DNA of 64,000 nt from Paraburkholderia gardini (GCF_907164575.1 NZ_CAJQYY010000010.1:62001-126000), one strand, 5' to 3'; positions 8,531 through 18,489 are shown, counted from the first letter of the stretch. Notes: generated by a model from the letters alone, not told the origin. Numbers and translations are program-made.

Positions 8531-10132
8531 ATGACTTCGAGCAATACCCCCAGCCCGTTGAACGCCATCGCCGATCAAGCCCTCGGTCTCGACACCCCCG
8601 CCGCCGTCGCCTCGCAAGATGTCGCGACCGCCGCCGTGGTGGCCGACGCCGCAGCGCCGACCGGCCCGACGTTCGCGTCGCTCGGCCTTTCGGCGGATGT
8701 CGTCTCCGCCCTGACGGCCGCCGGCTATTCGGCGCCGACGCCGGTTCAGCAGCGCGCGATTCCCGCCGGCCTCGCCGGCCGCGACCTGATGGTGTCGAGC
8801 CCGACCGGTTCCGGCAAGACCGCAGCGTTCATGCTGCCCGCCATCGAGCGTTTCTCGCAGCTGCAAAAGGCGCAGGCCGCCCAGCCGCGCGAACCGCGCC
8901 CGGCCGACGGCGCACGCACGCGCCGCCCGCAACCCGTCGCCCGTCCGACGATGCTGGTTCTGACGCCGACGCGTGAACTCGCGATGCAGGTCACGACCGC
9001 CGCCTCCACGTACGGCAAGCATCTGAAGCGCCTGCGCACCGTCAGCATCCTCGGCGGCGTCGCCTATGGTCAACAGCTGATGCTGCTGGCCAAAAACCCT
9101 GAAATTCTCGTCGCCACGCCGGGTCGTCTGATCGATCACCTGGAACGCGGCCGTATCGACCTGTCGCAACTGCAGATCCTCGTCCTCGACGAAGCGGACC
9201 GCATGCTCGACATGGGCTTCATCGAAGACATCGAAACGATCGTTGCGTCCACCCCGGCCACGCGTCAGACGATGCTGTTCTCGGCCACGCTCGACGGCAA
9301 GATCGGCGCGCTGACGGGCCGTCTGCTGAAGAACCCTGAACGCATCGAAATCGTCCAGCGCATGGAACAGCGCACGAACATCGCGCAGACCGTGCATTAC
9401 GTCGACGACCGCGATCACAAGGATCGTCTGCTCGACCATCTGCTGCGTGACTCCGGTCTCGACCAGGCCATCGTGTTCACGGCAACGAAAAACGAAGCCG
9501 ACCAGCTCGCTGGCCGTCTCGCCGACGCTGGTTTCGAATCGGCCGCCCTGCACGGCGATCTGCCGCAAGGCGCGCGTAACCGCACGATCAAGGCACTGCG
9601 TGAGCGCCGTGTGCGCGTGCTCGTGGCAACCGACGTCGCGGCTCGCGGCATCGACATCCCGGGCGTCACGCACGTGTTCAACTACGATCTGCCGAAGTTC
9701 GCGGAAGACTACGTGCACCGTATCGGCCGTACCGGCCGTGCTGGCCGCTCGGGTATCGCCGTGAGCCTCGTGCATCACGCCGAACAGGGCGCACTCAAGC
9801 GCATCGAACGTTTCGTGCGTACGCCGCTCGCGGTCAACGTCGTCGAAGGCTTCGAGCCGCGCAAGTCGGCACCGTCCGGCAATGGTGGTCGTCCGGGCTT
9901 TGGCGGCCGTGGTCGTCCGGGTGGCGGCAACGGCGGCGGTCGTCGCTTCGGTAGCGGCGGTGGCACGGGTAGCGGCAAGCCGGCTGGCAACGGCGGCGGC
10001 GCCCGCACGGGCGGCGGCGGCTGGGCAGGCAAGTCGGCCGGCGGTTCGCGCGAAGGCTACGGCGGCTCGCGTGACGGTGGCTACGGCGCCCGTCGCAGCG
10101 ACGGTCCGCGTACCGCACGTCGCGGCGACTAA
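8531..10132 (+). CDS. rhlE: DEAD-box ATP-dependent RNA helicase, RhlE type
   Basis: RNA helicase of 533 residues. All core motifs are present: Q-motif region TFASLGLSADVVSAL, motif I PTGSGKT, Ia PTRELAMQV, Ib TPGRLIDHLE, II DEADRMLDMGF, III SATL, and VI HRIGRTGRAGR. After about residue 440 comes a Gly/Arg-rich tail of about 90 residues (repeats of GGRRFGSGGG type), typical of RhlE-like proteins and likely RNA-binding. A roughly 50-residue insertion-like N-terminal stretch rich in Ala precedes the Q motif. The ATG at 8531 follows AAGGA at the right distance. RhlE is the best family match; SrmB/DeaD-like roles cannot be excluded. Confidence 0.92.
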   Translation: MTSSNTPSPLNAIADQALGLDTPAAVASQDVATAAVVADAAAPTGPTFASLGLSADVVSALTAAGYSAPTPVQQRAIPAGLAGRDLMVSSPTGSGKTAAFMLPAIERFSQLQKAQAAQPREPRPADGARTRRPQPVARPTMLVLTPTRELAMQVTTAASTYGKHLKRLRTVSILGGVAYGQQLMLLAKNPEILVATPGRLIDHLERGRIDLSQLQILVLDEADRMLDMGFIEDIETIVASTPATRQTMLFSATLDGKIGALTGRLLKNPERIEIVQRMEQRTNIAQTVHYVDDRDHKDRLLDHLLRDSGLDQAIVFTATKNEADQLAGRLADAGFESAALHGDLPQGARNRTIKALRERRVRVLVATDVAARGIDIPGVTHVFNYDLPKFAEDYVHRIGRTGRAGRSGIAVSLVHHAEQGALKRIERFVRTPLAVNVVEGFEPRKSAPSGNGGRPGFGGRGRPGGGNGGGRRFGSGGGTGSGKPAGNGGGARTGGGGWAGKSAGGSREGYGGSRDGGYGARRSDGPRTARRGD

Positions 10133-10147
10133 GCCCTCTGGCATGCG

Positions 10148-10176
10148 GTCGGGTCAGCGTTGAAAGCTGACCCGAC
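10148..10176 (+). other. Perfect 11-bp hairpin after the helicase gene
   Basis: Arms GTCGGGTCAGC (10148-10158) and GCTGACCCGAC (10166-10176) flank a seven-base loop. It is 15 bases after the helicase stop and not followed by a T run, so it may be an mRNA 3' stabiliser rather than the terminator, which lies 50 bases on. Confidence 0.6.
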
Positions 10177-10224
10177 AGTGACGCTATATGACGTTGAACG
10201 GCTACACGCCGTGCGAAGTTTCAG

Positions 10225-10255
10225 AAAAACCGGTGCTCAGGCACCGGTTTTTTTT
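10225..10255 (+). terminator. Rho-independent terminator of the helicase gene
   Basis: Stem AAAACCGGTGC/GCACCGGTTTT with loop TCAG and a run of eight T residues. It separates the helicase transcript from the aceA leader. Confidence 0.9.
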
Positions 10256-10579
10256 CGTCCATCTAACGTCATCCGCGAAATTTCACGATGTGGAAAAATT
10301 TTTTGCGTCGTAAAAAATCATGCTGCGTGGCACAACCATCGCTGTTGCAACATGGGAAATTACGTTTCTCATCGTGAGATGAATGTTATAAATATTTGAT
10401 TTTTATAAATAAAAAATATCAAACAAAGCCTCGTAGACGTCTGTTGCACCTGCCTCGATTTGCCTAGACTCTTATATAAGACTTCACGAAACGAAGCACC
10501 CGGAAAAAGCAGCAAAGCCCGCTTCGCTGGAGACACAAATCAACCGATCCACCTGTTTGGGCAATTAGAGGAGCACACC
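10256..10579 (+). promoter_or_regulatory. AT-rich aceA upstream region with palindromes
   Basis: This 324-base region is far richer in A+T than its surroundings. It holds an inverted repeat TCTCA/TGAGA (10367-10379), a second TTATAAA/TTTATAA (10386-10408), and a TATATAAG box near 10473-10480. No sigma-70 promoter with correct spacing is obvious. The palindromes could bind a regulator of the glyoxylate shunt, but which one cannot be read from the sequence. Confidence 0.45.
10328..10343 (+). promoter_or_regulatory. Sigma-54-like -24/-12 element upstream of aceA
   Basis: TGGCAC, then five bases, then TCGCT places the invariant GG and GC ten bases apart, as sigma-54 promoters require; there are two mismatches to the usual consensus TGGCACG-N4-TTGCW. 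The transcript would start near 10354, leaving a leader of about 226 bases before aceA. A chance match is possible. Confidence 0.35.
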
Positions 10580-11884
<1,305 letters not shown>

Positions 11885-11910
11885 GCGGCACGACAGGCAA
11901 CGCAGGGAGA

Positions 11911-11932
11911 AGTGGCCCCGCAGAGGGCCACT
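11911..11932 (+). other. 8-bp hairpin downstream of aceA
   Basis: AGTGGCCC and GGGCCACT flank the loop CGCAGA. It starts 27 bases after the aceA stop and has no T run, so it may protect the 3' end; the terminator proper is at 12019. Confidence 0.5.
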
Positions 11933-12018
11933 GCTGAAGAAGACATGGTCACCGGTCAGAAGCCGGCATCTGGAAGGTGTTTCGACGCGGCATCACCGTG
12001 CGAAGAACGGACAGGACG

Positions 12019-12047
12019 CGCGCTGGCTATCCGCCAGCGCGTTTTTT
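12019..12047 (+). terminator. Rho-independent terminator after aceA
   Basis: Stem CGCGCTGG/CCAGCGCG with a seven-base loop followed by six T residues. It ends the aceA transcript about 60 bases before the convergent universal stress protein gene. Confidence 0.85.
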
Positions 12048-12108
12048 CCTCAGGTGTATCCATGGTGCGCCACGCCTCGACGCCGGGTGGGAACGTCGAC
12101 GACGACGC

Positions 12109-12543
12109 TTATCGGTAGACGATCACCGGAATTCTGGTGTGCGTCAGGACCCGCTGGGTCTCGCTGCCGATCAGCAGACTGCCGAGCCCGCGCCGCCCGT
12201 GCGACGCCATGAAGATGACGTCGCAACCACCCCGCTCCGCCGCCTCGATGATCCCGAGATACGGCGACGGATGAACACTCGTCTCGCTCGAGAACGCAAC
12301 GCCCGCATCGCGCGCTGCCTGCTCGACCTCCTGCAGATGCAGGCGCGCTTCGCGTTCGCTGCGCTCCTGAAAATCGACCGGCGGCTCGATCACCACCTCG
12401 GAAAACGGCGAGTACGGATATTGCGGCAGACACGCGTAGGCCGTCACACGCGCACCGACGGATTTCGCGAGATCGATTGCGCCGTCGATGGCCATTCTGG
12501 ACAGCTCTGAACCATCAGTCGGAACCAGGATGTGCTTGAACAT
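12109..12543 (-). CDS. Universal stress protein, UspA family
   Basis: Single-domain Usp of 144 residues. The N-terminal strand reads MFKHILVPTDGSELS, and the ATP-binding signature is near the C-terminus as ASHGRRGLGSLLIGSETQ (G-x2-G-x9-G-S type), so it probably binds ATP. The ATG at 12543 has GGAGGG just upstream; the open frame extends further but without a family N-terminus. It is convergent with aceA. Specific stress role unknown. Confidence 0.92.
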   Translation of the reverse strand: MFKHILVPTDGSELSRMAIDGAIDLAKSVGARVTAYACLPQYPYSPFSEVVIEPPVDFQERSEREARLHLQEVEQAARDAGVAFSSETSVHPSPYLGIIEAAERGGCDVIFMASHGRRGLGSLLIGSETQRVLTHTRIPVIVYR

Positions 12544-12727
12544 CGTGCCCTCCATCGTCAGCCGCGGCGCTCCGTCAGGTCCGCTGGATGCAGGCGCGTA
12601 TGCGAACAGCAGGCAATGCGCGGCGCCTCGAATCGATTGTAGTGCGCCGAAATCCGCCGCACGGCCCGTGTGCGGGTCTGTCCGCATATCGGAAACCCGG
12701 GCGGGCCACGCGAGCCGTGGCTTTGCG

Positions 12728-13630
12728 CTAACCCCAGTAGCCTGGATGACTGTACGTATGTTTCAGGAAATCGAGAAAAAGCCGTACCCGCAACGGCAAA
12801 TGGCGACGCTGTGGAAACACCGCGTGGATGCCGATGGGCGGGGTCGCGAATTCGTCGAGCACCGTAACGAGACGCCCGGCCGCGATATCCGTGCCGACTT
12901 CCCACCACGAGCGCCACGCGAGGCCGTAGCCTTCGAGACACCATTCGTGCAGCACCGCGCCGTCGGAGCACTCCATGGTGCCGGAGACCTTGATCGTCAC
13001 GGCTTTTTCGCCCTGCTGGAACGACCAGCCGCGCTGCTGGTTCGCGCTCGCGCCGAGCGCGAGGCAGTTATGGCCGGCGAGCGCGGCGAGCGTTTCCGGC
13101 GCGCCGCGCCGCGCGAGATAGGCGGGCGAAGCCACCACCACGCGCCGGTTGTCGCCGAGGCGCAGCGAGACCAGCGACGAATCGGGCAGTTCACCGAGCC
13201 GCACCGCGCAGTCGAACCCCTCGTTGACCAGATCGACCATCCGGTCCGACAGATCGAGCGTGATCGACACATCGGGATGTGCGACCGTGAACGCCGGCAC
13301 GAGCGGCGCGACATGACGCCGCCCGAAACCGGCCGGCGCCGACACGCGCAGATGCCCGCTCGCCTTCACCCCGCCCGCCGACACGCTCGATTCGGCGTTC
13401 TGCATGTCGTGGATGATGCGCTGACAGTCCTCGAGAAACGCGGAGCCTTCGAACGTCAGCGTGATTTTCCGCGTCGTGCGCACGAGCAGTTTCACGCCGA
13501 GCCGTTCTTCGAGCGCATCGATCCGGCGCCCGATGATGGCAGGCGCGACGCCCTCGGCCTGGGCGGCCGCGGACAGGCTGCCGCGTGCCGCGACGGCGGC
13601 GAACGTTTCGATCTGCTTGAAGCGGTCCAT
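12728..13630 (-). CDS. LysR-family transcriptional regulator
   Basis: A 300-residue LysR regulator. The N-terminal winged helix-turn-helix is in MDRFKQIETFAAVAARGSLS and AAAQAEGVAPAIIGRRIDAL, followed by the substrate-binding domain with KASGHLRVSAPAGFGRRHV at about residue 88, typical of the CrgA/DsdC-like subgroup. The ATG at 13630 aligns with family starts; the frame extends upstream by 25 codons. It is divergent from the haloacid dehalogenase gene, with starts 151 bases apart, so that gene is a likely target. The inducer is unknown. Confidence 0.92.
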   Translation of the reverse strand: MDRFKQIETFAAVAARGSLSAAAQAEGVAPAIIGRRIDALEERLGVKLLVRTTRKITLTFEGSAFLEDCQRIIHDMQNAESSVSAGGVKASGHLRVSAPAGFGRRHVAPLVPAFTVAHPDVSITLDLSDRMVDLVNEGFDCAVRLGELPDSSLVSLRLGDNRRVVVASPAYLARRGAPETLAALAGHNCLALGASANQQRGWSFQQGEKAVTIKVSGTMECSDGAVLHEWCLEGYGLAWRSWWEVGTDIAAGRLVTVLDEFATPPIGIHAVFPQRRHLPLRVRLFLDFLKHTYSHPGYWG

Positions 13631-13781
13631 GGCAAATGGATGCGTCGTGTGGACGCGGATGATGGCGTTGAGCGCCAGATTAGGTATATGAAAGTAAAAG
13701 ATCAAGTGATGTTTACGGTCTTTCTAGCTACCGGGCATCACTAATAGAATCTGTCTTGACCTCTGACTGGAGCGCACGGCA

Positions 13782-14579
13782 ATGTCGGCCACAACGACAC
13801 TCTTCCCCAAGGCAGTGATTTTCGACGCGTACGGCACGCTTTTCGACGTGCATTCGGTCGTCGCTGCCGCGGAGCAGATGTTTCCCGGCCACGGCGATAC
13901 CCTTTCGCTCCTGTGGCGTCAGAAGCAGATCGAATACACGCAGTTGCGCACGCTGTCGGATGTGGGCGGCGCACGCTATGAACCGTTCTGGACCGTCACA
14001 CTCGACGCGCTGCGTTTTTCCGCCCGCAAACTCGGTCTCACGCTGAATACGGTCGCGGAAAAGCGCCTGATGGACGAGTACGCGTGCCTCTCCGCATTCC
14101 CCGACGCCGTCCCCATGCTGCGCCAGCTACGCGAGCCTCGGGCAGGCGTGGGCGCTGCCGCCGACGTCGCGGCCGGCGGGCGCATCGGGCTTGCGATCCT
14201 GTCCAACGGCAACCCGCAGATGCTCGATATCGCCGTCAAGAGCGCCGGGATGGCCGGCCTTTTCGATCACGTGCTGTCAGTCGACACTGTGCGCGCCTAC
14301 AAGCCGGCACCGGCCGCTTACGCGCTCGGCACGGCCGCTTTCGGCGCAACGCCGCGCGAGATCGTGTTCGTGTCGTCGAACGGCTGGGACGTCGCCGGCG
14401 CGACGTGGTTCGGCTACACCACGTTCTGGATCAACCGCACACGCAGTCCCGCCGAGGAACTCGGCGTGAGCCCGTCCGGCACCGGCACAAGCCTTGCCGA
14501 TCTGCCCGCGTTTCTGGGCACCCGCCTGCCGCCCGAGAAAAGCTCAGGCCGCGTGCGCCACAGTCCTGGCGCCACGTGA
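13782..14579 (+). CDS. (S)-2-haloacid dehalogenase, HAD type II
   Basis: HAD-superfamily hydrolase of 265 residues. The nucleophile is D15 in VIFDAYGTLFD, the signature of L-2-haloacid dehalogenases; other family elements are LSNGNPQML (motif II Ser/Asn), the lysine in VRAYKPAP, and FVSSNGWDVAGA (motif III). It would hydrolyse L-2-haloalkanoates to D-2-hydroxy acids; with haloacetate the product is glycolate. Its ATG lies 17 bases after a GGAG-like stretch. It sits between a divergent LysR gene and aceB, 70 bases upstream of the latter, so co-transcription with aceB is possible. The natural substrate is not shown. Confidence 0.88.
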   Translation: MSATTTLFPKAVIFDAYGTLFDVHSVVAAAEQMFPGHGDTLSLLWRQKQIEYTQLRTLSDVGGARYEPFWTVTLDALRFSARKLGLTLNTVAEKRLMDEYACLSAFPDAVPMLRQLREPRAGVGAAADVAAGGRIGLAILSNGNPQMLDIAVKSAGMAGLFDHVLSVDTVRAYKPAPAAYALGTAAFGATPREIVFVSSNGWDVAGATWFGYTTFWINRTRSPAEELGVSPSGTGTSLADLPAFLGTRLPPEKSSGRVRHSPGAT

Positions 14580-14649
14580 ACTGAACAGTTTGAACGGGCA
14601 TGAAGCACCTCATCGTATTTCCGTAATCTGACCGACCAAGGGAGAAACC

Positions 14650-16254
14650 ATGACGAATCAATCGTCGTTATCGTTGCAACTGCCGCAGGGCATGCGTATC
14701 ACCGCTGAGATCAAGCCGGGCTTCGAATCGATTCTCACGCCCGCCGCACTCGAACTCGTCGCAAACCTGCATCGCGTGTTCGAGCCGCGCCGCCAGCAAC
14801 TGCTGAAGGCACGCGCCGAGCGCACCAGGCGTCTCGACGCCGGCGAGCGCCCTGACTTCCTTGCTGAAACGAAGCACATCCGCGATAGCGACTGGAAGGT
14901 CGCACCGCTGCCGAAGGATCTCGAATGCCGTCGCGTCGAGATCACCGGGCCGGTGGAACGCAAGATGATCATCAACGCGCTGAATTCGGGCGCGGATTCG
15001 TACATGACGGATTTCGAGGATTCGAACGCGCCGAGCTGGGACAACCTGATCACCGGGCACCTGAACCTGAAGGACGCCGTGCGCCGTGAGATTTCGCTCG
15101 AACAGAACGGCAAGTCGTATCGCCTCAACGACAAAATCGCGACGCTGATCGTGCGTCCGCGTGGCTGGCATCTCGATGAAAAGCATGTGACGGTCGATGG
15201 CCAGCGCGTGTCGGGCGGCATCTTCGATTTCGCGCTCTTCCTGTTCCACAACGCGAAGGAACTCGTGAAGCGCGGCTCGGGCCCGTACTTCTACCTGCCG
15301 AAGCTCGAAAGCCATCTCGAAGCCCGCCTGTGGAACGACATTTTCGTCGCGGCACAGGAAGCAGTGGGCATCGCGCGCGGCACGATTCGCGCGACCGTTT
15401 TGATCGAGACGATTCTCGCCGCCTTCGAAATGGACGAAATCCTGTACGAGCTTCGCGAGCACAGCTCGGGCCTCAACGCAGGCCGTTGGGACTACATTTT
15501 CTCGGCGATCAAGAAGTTCAGGAATGACAAGGACTTCTGCCTTGCCGACCGCTCGCAGATCACAATGACCGTGCCGTTCATGCGCGCCTATGCGCTGCAG
15601 CTGCTCAAGACATGTCATCGCCGTAACGCGCCGGCGATCGGCGGCATGAGCGCACTGATTCCGATCAAGAACGACCCGGCAGCCAACGACAAGGCGATGG
15701 GCGGCGTGCGCTCCGACAAGGCGCGTGACGCCGGCGACGGCTACGACGGCGGCTGGGTCGCGCACCCGGGCCTCGTGCCGATCGCGATGGAAGAGTTCGT
15801 CCGTGTGCTCGGCGACAAACCCAACCAGATCGGCAAGCAGCGCGATGACGTGCTGGTCACCGCGAAAGACCTGACCGACTTCCGCCCGGAAGCCCCCATC
15901 ACGGAAGCGGGCCTGCGCAATAACATCAACGTCGGCATCCATTACCTGGGGTCGTGGCTTGGGGGCAATGGCTGCGTGCCGATCCACAACCTGATGGAAG
16001 ATGCGGCGACCGCCGAGATCTCCCGCTCACAGGTGTGGCAGTGGATCCGTTCGCCGAAGGGCAAGCTCGACGACGATCGCAAGGTCACCGCTGCGATGGT
16101 GCGCGATCTGACGAAGCAGGAACTCGACAAGGTGAAGGTTGCCGTCGGCGGCGATACAAAGCCCTATGAGCGTGCCGCGGAAATCTTCGAAGAAATGTCG
16201 ACATCGGAAAACTTCACCGAGTTTCTGACCTTGCCACTGTACGAAGAGATCTGA
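14650..16254 (+). CDS. aceB: Malate synthase A
   Basis: Condenses glyoxylate with acetyl-CoA to malate, completing the glyoxylate shunt. The 534-residue length matches the A isoform. Recognisable segments are DSYMTDFEDSNAPSWDN (acetyl-CoA/Mg region, about residues 115-131), RPRGWHLDEKH, IGTI-equivalent RGTIRATVLIETILAAFEMD, and GGMSALIPI with the downstream DKARDAGDGYDGGWVAHPGL segment containing catalytic-loop residues. The ATG at 14650 follows GGGAGAAACC. A stem-loop terminator follows about 90 bases after the stop. Confidence 0.97.
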   Translation: MTNQSSLSLQLPQGMRITAEIKPGFESILTPAALELVANLHRVFEPRRQQLLKARAERTRRLDAGERPDFLAETKHIRDSDWKVAPLPKDLECRRVEITGPVERKMIINALNSGADSYMTDFEDSNAPSWDNLITGHLNLKDAVRREISLEQNGKSYRLNDKIATLIVRPRGWHLDEKHVTVDGQRVSGGIFDFALFLFHNAKELVKRGSGPYFYLPKLESHLEARLWNDIFVAAQEAVGIARGTIRATVLIETILAAFEMDEILYELREHSSGLNAGRWDYIFSAIKKFRNDKDFCLADRSQITMTVPFMRAYALQLLKTCHRRNAPAIGGMSALIPIKNDPAANDKAMGGVRSDKARDAGDGYDGGWVAHPGLVPIAMEEFVRVLGDKPNQIGKQRDDVLVTAKDLTDFRPEAPITEAGLRNNINVGIHYLGSWLGGNGCVPIHNLMEDAATAEISRSQVWQWIRSPKGKLDDDRKVTAAMVRDLTKQELDKVKVAVGGDTKPYERAAEIFEEMSTSENFTEFLTLPLYEEI

Positions 16255-16346
16255 TAGCGCGTTTGCGTCAATCCGGGCCGGTTTGAACGGCTTGCTGGAG
16301 TGTCGACGTGGCTCGGGTATGGAGCGCGTGCATCATCGTGACATGA

Positions 16347-16385
16347 CGGCTCAATGGGTCCCGGCCCGTTGAGCCGTTTCGTTTC
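16347..16385 (+). terminator. Probable terminator after aceB
   Basis: A 12-bp stem CGGCTCAATGGG/CCCGTTGAGCCG (one T-G pair) with loop TCCCGG, followed by the T-rich TTTCGTTTC. It is the only strong stem-loop between aceB and the convergent cyclotransferase gene. Confidence 0.65.
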
Positions 16386-16519
16386 GGGCAGTGGGTACGT
16401 TGGTCACGCCGATCGCAGTGACCGTTCACAGCGGCGGGTGGCGCATCAACACCCACCTCGGTTTTAGCGGAAGAATGCGCGTACATGGCGCATGCATACC
16501 GTGAAGCCCGTGCGCGCCG

Positions 16520-16921
16520 CTATCTCCCGCGACGATGCGCAACCCAGTCGCCTGAGGCGATCTCCTTCAACCCGGGCACGGCCTCTTTCGCGACGGGATA
16601 AAAACGGCACGCAACCGCAGTGCCGTCGACGTCGACCGTGACATCACGCCCCTGAAATAAACCCTCGACGCCGGGATACACCTCCTCGATCTCGTCGAGC
16701 ACCGCGACAAGTGCATCGTCGATTGCATAGACATCGCCTGTGACGGACACACCCTGCTCATCCACGACGAGCCCGGGATAGGTGCCGAAGTCGTATAGCC
16801 GGCCCTTCACTGCCGCAGTGCCAAGCAGCGTTGGCGCCGCGATATCGTGGCGCGCGGCCGCGGAGCTGATGTCGTTGACTTCCCCCGCCCGAAGCGTGCC
16901 GTAGACAAACACGTTCTGCAT
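16520..16921 (-). CDS. Gamma-glutamylcyclotransferase (AIG2-like) family protein
   Basis: A 133-residue protein of the GGCT/AIG2 fold. It starts MQNVFVYGTLRAGEVN, where YGTLR is the family's signature loop, and has YDFGTYPGLV and the acidic stretch VLDEIEEVYPG carrying the conserved glutamate expected to be catalytic. The family releases 5-oxoproline from gamma-glutamyl peptides, or acts on related gamma-glutamylamines; the true substrate here is not known. It lies 16 bases downstream of rraA on the same strand, so the two are probably co-transcribed. Confidence 0.85.
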   Translation of the reverse strand: MQNVFVYGTLRAGEVNDISSAAARHDIAAPTLLGTAAVKGRLYDFGTYPGLVVDEQGVSVTGDVYAIDDALVAVLDEIEEVYPGVEGLFQGRDVTVDVDGTAVACRFYPVAKEAVPGLKEIASGDWVAHRRGR

Positions 16922-16937
16922 TACCTTCCCCTCCCGC

Positions 16938-17432
16938 TCAGTTCAACGGCGCGGACGCGACCAGTACGCCATCGACATCGACATAAACCCATTCACCCGG
17001 ACGCACGACCGACCCCGGCATACGTACCGGAATATCGCGCTCGCCGCCTCCGCGTTTCTGGCTGCGCTGTGGATGGGTCGCCAGCGCGGCGATACCGATA
17101 TTGCATTCGTTCAACTCGAGCGTATCGCGCACGCAACCGTTCACCACAATACCGGCCCAGCCGTTCTTCTCCGCGATCTGGCCAAGATTGCCGCCGACAA
17201 GCGCGCAACGCCGGCTGCCGCCACCGTCGACGACCAGCACACGGCCATTCCCATTTTCCTCGAGCGTGGCGCGTACCAGCGTGTTGTCTTCGAAGAGCTT
17301 CAGCGTCACGGCCTCGCCGCCAAACGAACCCGCACGGCCCCACAAACGGAACACGGGATCGAGCACCCGAAGCGTGCCTGCGGCCAGCTTGTCCTCATTG
17401 GCATCGCACAGGTCCGCGGTCGCAAAAGTCAT
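16938..17432 (-). CDS. rraA: RraA-family protein (RNase E regulator / HMG-oxoglutarate aldolase-like)
   Basis: A 164-residue protein matching the RraA family (E. coli RraA is 161). Visible features: N-terminal [23 protein letters not shown], and [19 protein letters not shown] then [17 protein letters not shown], which hold the anion-binding GG and the conserved R-D pair. Proteobacterial RraA inhibits RNase E; related proteins are 4-hydroxy-4-methyl-2-oxoglutarate aldolases with the same G..R-D signature, and both roles remain possible. The ATG at 17432 has GGAGG seven bases upstream. Divergent from the AraC-type regulator. Confidence 0.88.
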   Translation of the reverse strand: MTFATADLCDANEDKLAAGTLRVLDPVFRLWGRAGSFGGEAVTLKLFEDNTLVRATLEENGNGRVLVVDGGGSRRCALVGGNLGQIAEKNGWAGIVVNGCVRDTLELNECNIGIAALATHPQRSQKRGGGERDIPVRMPGSVVRPGEWVYVDVDGVLVASAPLN

Positions 17433-17595
17433 CGCTTCCTCCAGATAAATAAATGGGATGACATGCATTATGCCTTGCGCGAATTTTCCGCCACCCTCTG
17501 CCGGATGGCTAACGTCGCGCGACTCGCCGCCCGACTGCCTGCAACGCCCCTACAATGACGTCATCCTTCGCATCAGGTTGCGGCCCTGCCTTGTC

Positions 17596-18489
17596 ATGAA
17601 TCAGCCCATTGCCATGCCGGAATCGACGCGCGTCGATTTCGCCGACATTCCGCCGGAATTCGCGCCGACGCCGACGCACCCCATCCGCGTCCGGTCGCGG
17701 CCGATGCCGGCCGGCGTGCGCATCGCGCGTCACACACACGCATGGGCGCAGGTCGCGTATGCGTCGAGAGGTGTATTGCGGATGGCGACGTCGGGCACGA
17801 CATGGATGGTTCCGCCATCGCGAGCAATCTGGGTGCCGCCGCATGTCACGCACGAAGTCATCATCGTCGAGGATGCGTTTTTGAGGACACTGTATGTGAA
17901 CGAATCGATCGTGCCCGCGGGGCTTGACGCATGTCGCGTCGTCGAAGTCTCCGGATTGCTGCGCGAAGTGATTGCCGCGCTCGATACGCCCGGTCTTTCG
18001 GCGGCACGCGAGCAATTGCTTGGCGCACTGGCGCTCGACGAACTGACGCGCTCGGAGCCGTTACCGCTTTCCGTGCCCATGCCTACCGAGAAGCGCCTGC
18101 GCGCACTGTGCGAAGCCGTTATCGCCGATCCGGCCAACACGGATTCGCTCGAGAGCTGGGCATCATGCGTGGGTGCCAGTACGCGGACCATCGCGCGTCT
18201 GTTTCGCCAGGAACTGGGGGTCAGTTTTTCGCAGTGGCGTCAGCAGGCGATTCTCGCTCGGGCGATCCCGCTGCTGAGTCAGGGCCGGCCGCTTTCGCTC
18301 GTCGCTCAGGAGCTGGGCTATCAAAGCCAGAGTGCGTTTTCGGCGATGTTCCGGCGCGCATTCGGCGAAAGCCCGCGCGCGTTCATCGAACGCGGCGTCG
18401 AGCATCGCGACGGCCGGCATGAAGAAAATGAAGATGAAAGCAACCTGTTCGTGGATGAGCTGGATGCCCATCGCGGCCAGCTGAAATAG
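17596..18489 (+). CDS. AraC-family transcriptional regulator
   Basis: A 297-residue regulator with an N-terminal cupin-like sensor (ARHTHAWAQVAYASRGVLRM, and WVPPHVTHEV) and a C-terminal AraC DNA-binding domain: first helix-turn-helix around SLESWASCVGASTRTIARLF and the second LSLVAQELGYQSQSAFSAMF followed by RRAFGESPRAF. The layout resembles the NimR/YdeC group. The ATG at 17596 starts just before the cupin; the frame continues upstream without homology-like sequence. Divergent from rraA. The C-terminus ends in an acidic tail of about 25 residues. Confidence 0.9.
   Translation: MNQPIAMPESTRVDFADIPPEFAPTPTHPIRVRSRPMPAGVRIARHTHAWAQVAYASRGVLRMATSGTTWMVPPSRAIWVPPHVTHEVIIVEDAFLRTLYVNESIVPAGLDACRVVEVSGLLREVIAALDTPGLSAAREQLLGALALDELTRSEPLPLSVPMPTEKRLRALCEAVIADPANTDSLESWASCVGASTRTIARLFRQELGVSFSQWRQQAILARAIPLLSQGRPLSLVAQELGYQSQSAFSAMFRRAFGESPRAFIERGVEHRDGRHEENEDESNLFVDELDAHRGQLK

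Noticed and set aside
8293..8568. Basic 91-codon frame on the minus strand in the helicase leader
   Set aside because: It is mostly intergenic, so not a plain shadow, and its Lys/Arg content is striking. But it has no good ribosome-binding site, runs into the helicase start, and matches nothing I know.
8519..10144. Open frame of 541 codons on the minus strand
   Set aside because: It is the shadow of the DEAD-box helicase, with Ala/Thr/Arg-rich composition and no start signal.
10160..10399. 79-codon frame after the helicase gene
   Set aside because: It runs through a hairpin and a rho-independent terminator and has no ribosome-binding site.
14668..15987. Open frame of 439 codons opposite aceB
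   Set aside because: Antisense of malate synthase with no motifs; aceB is certain.
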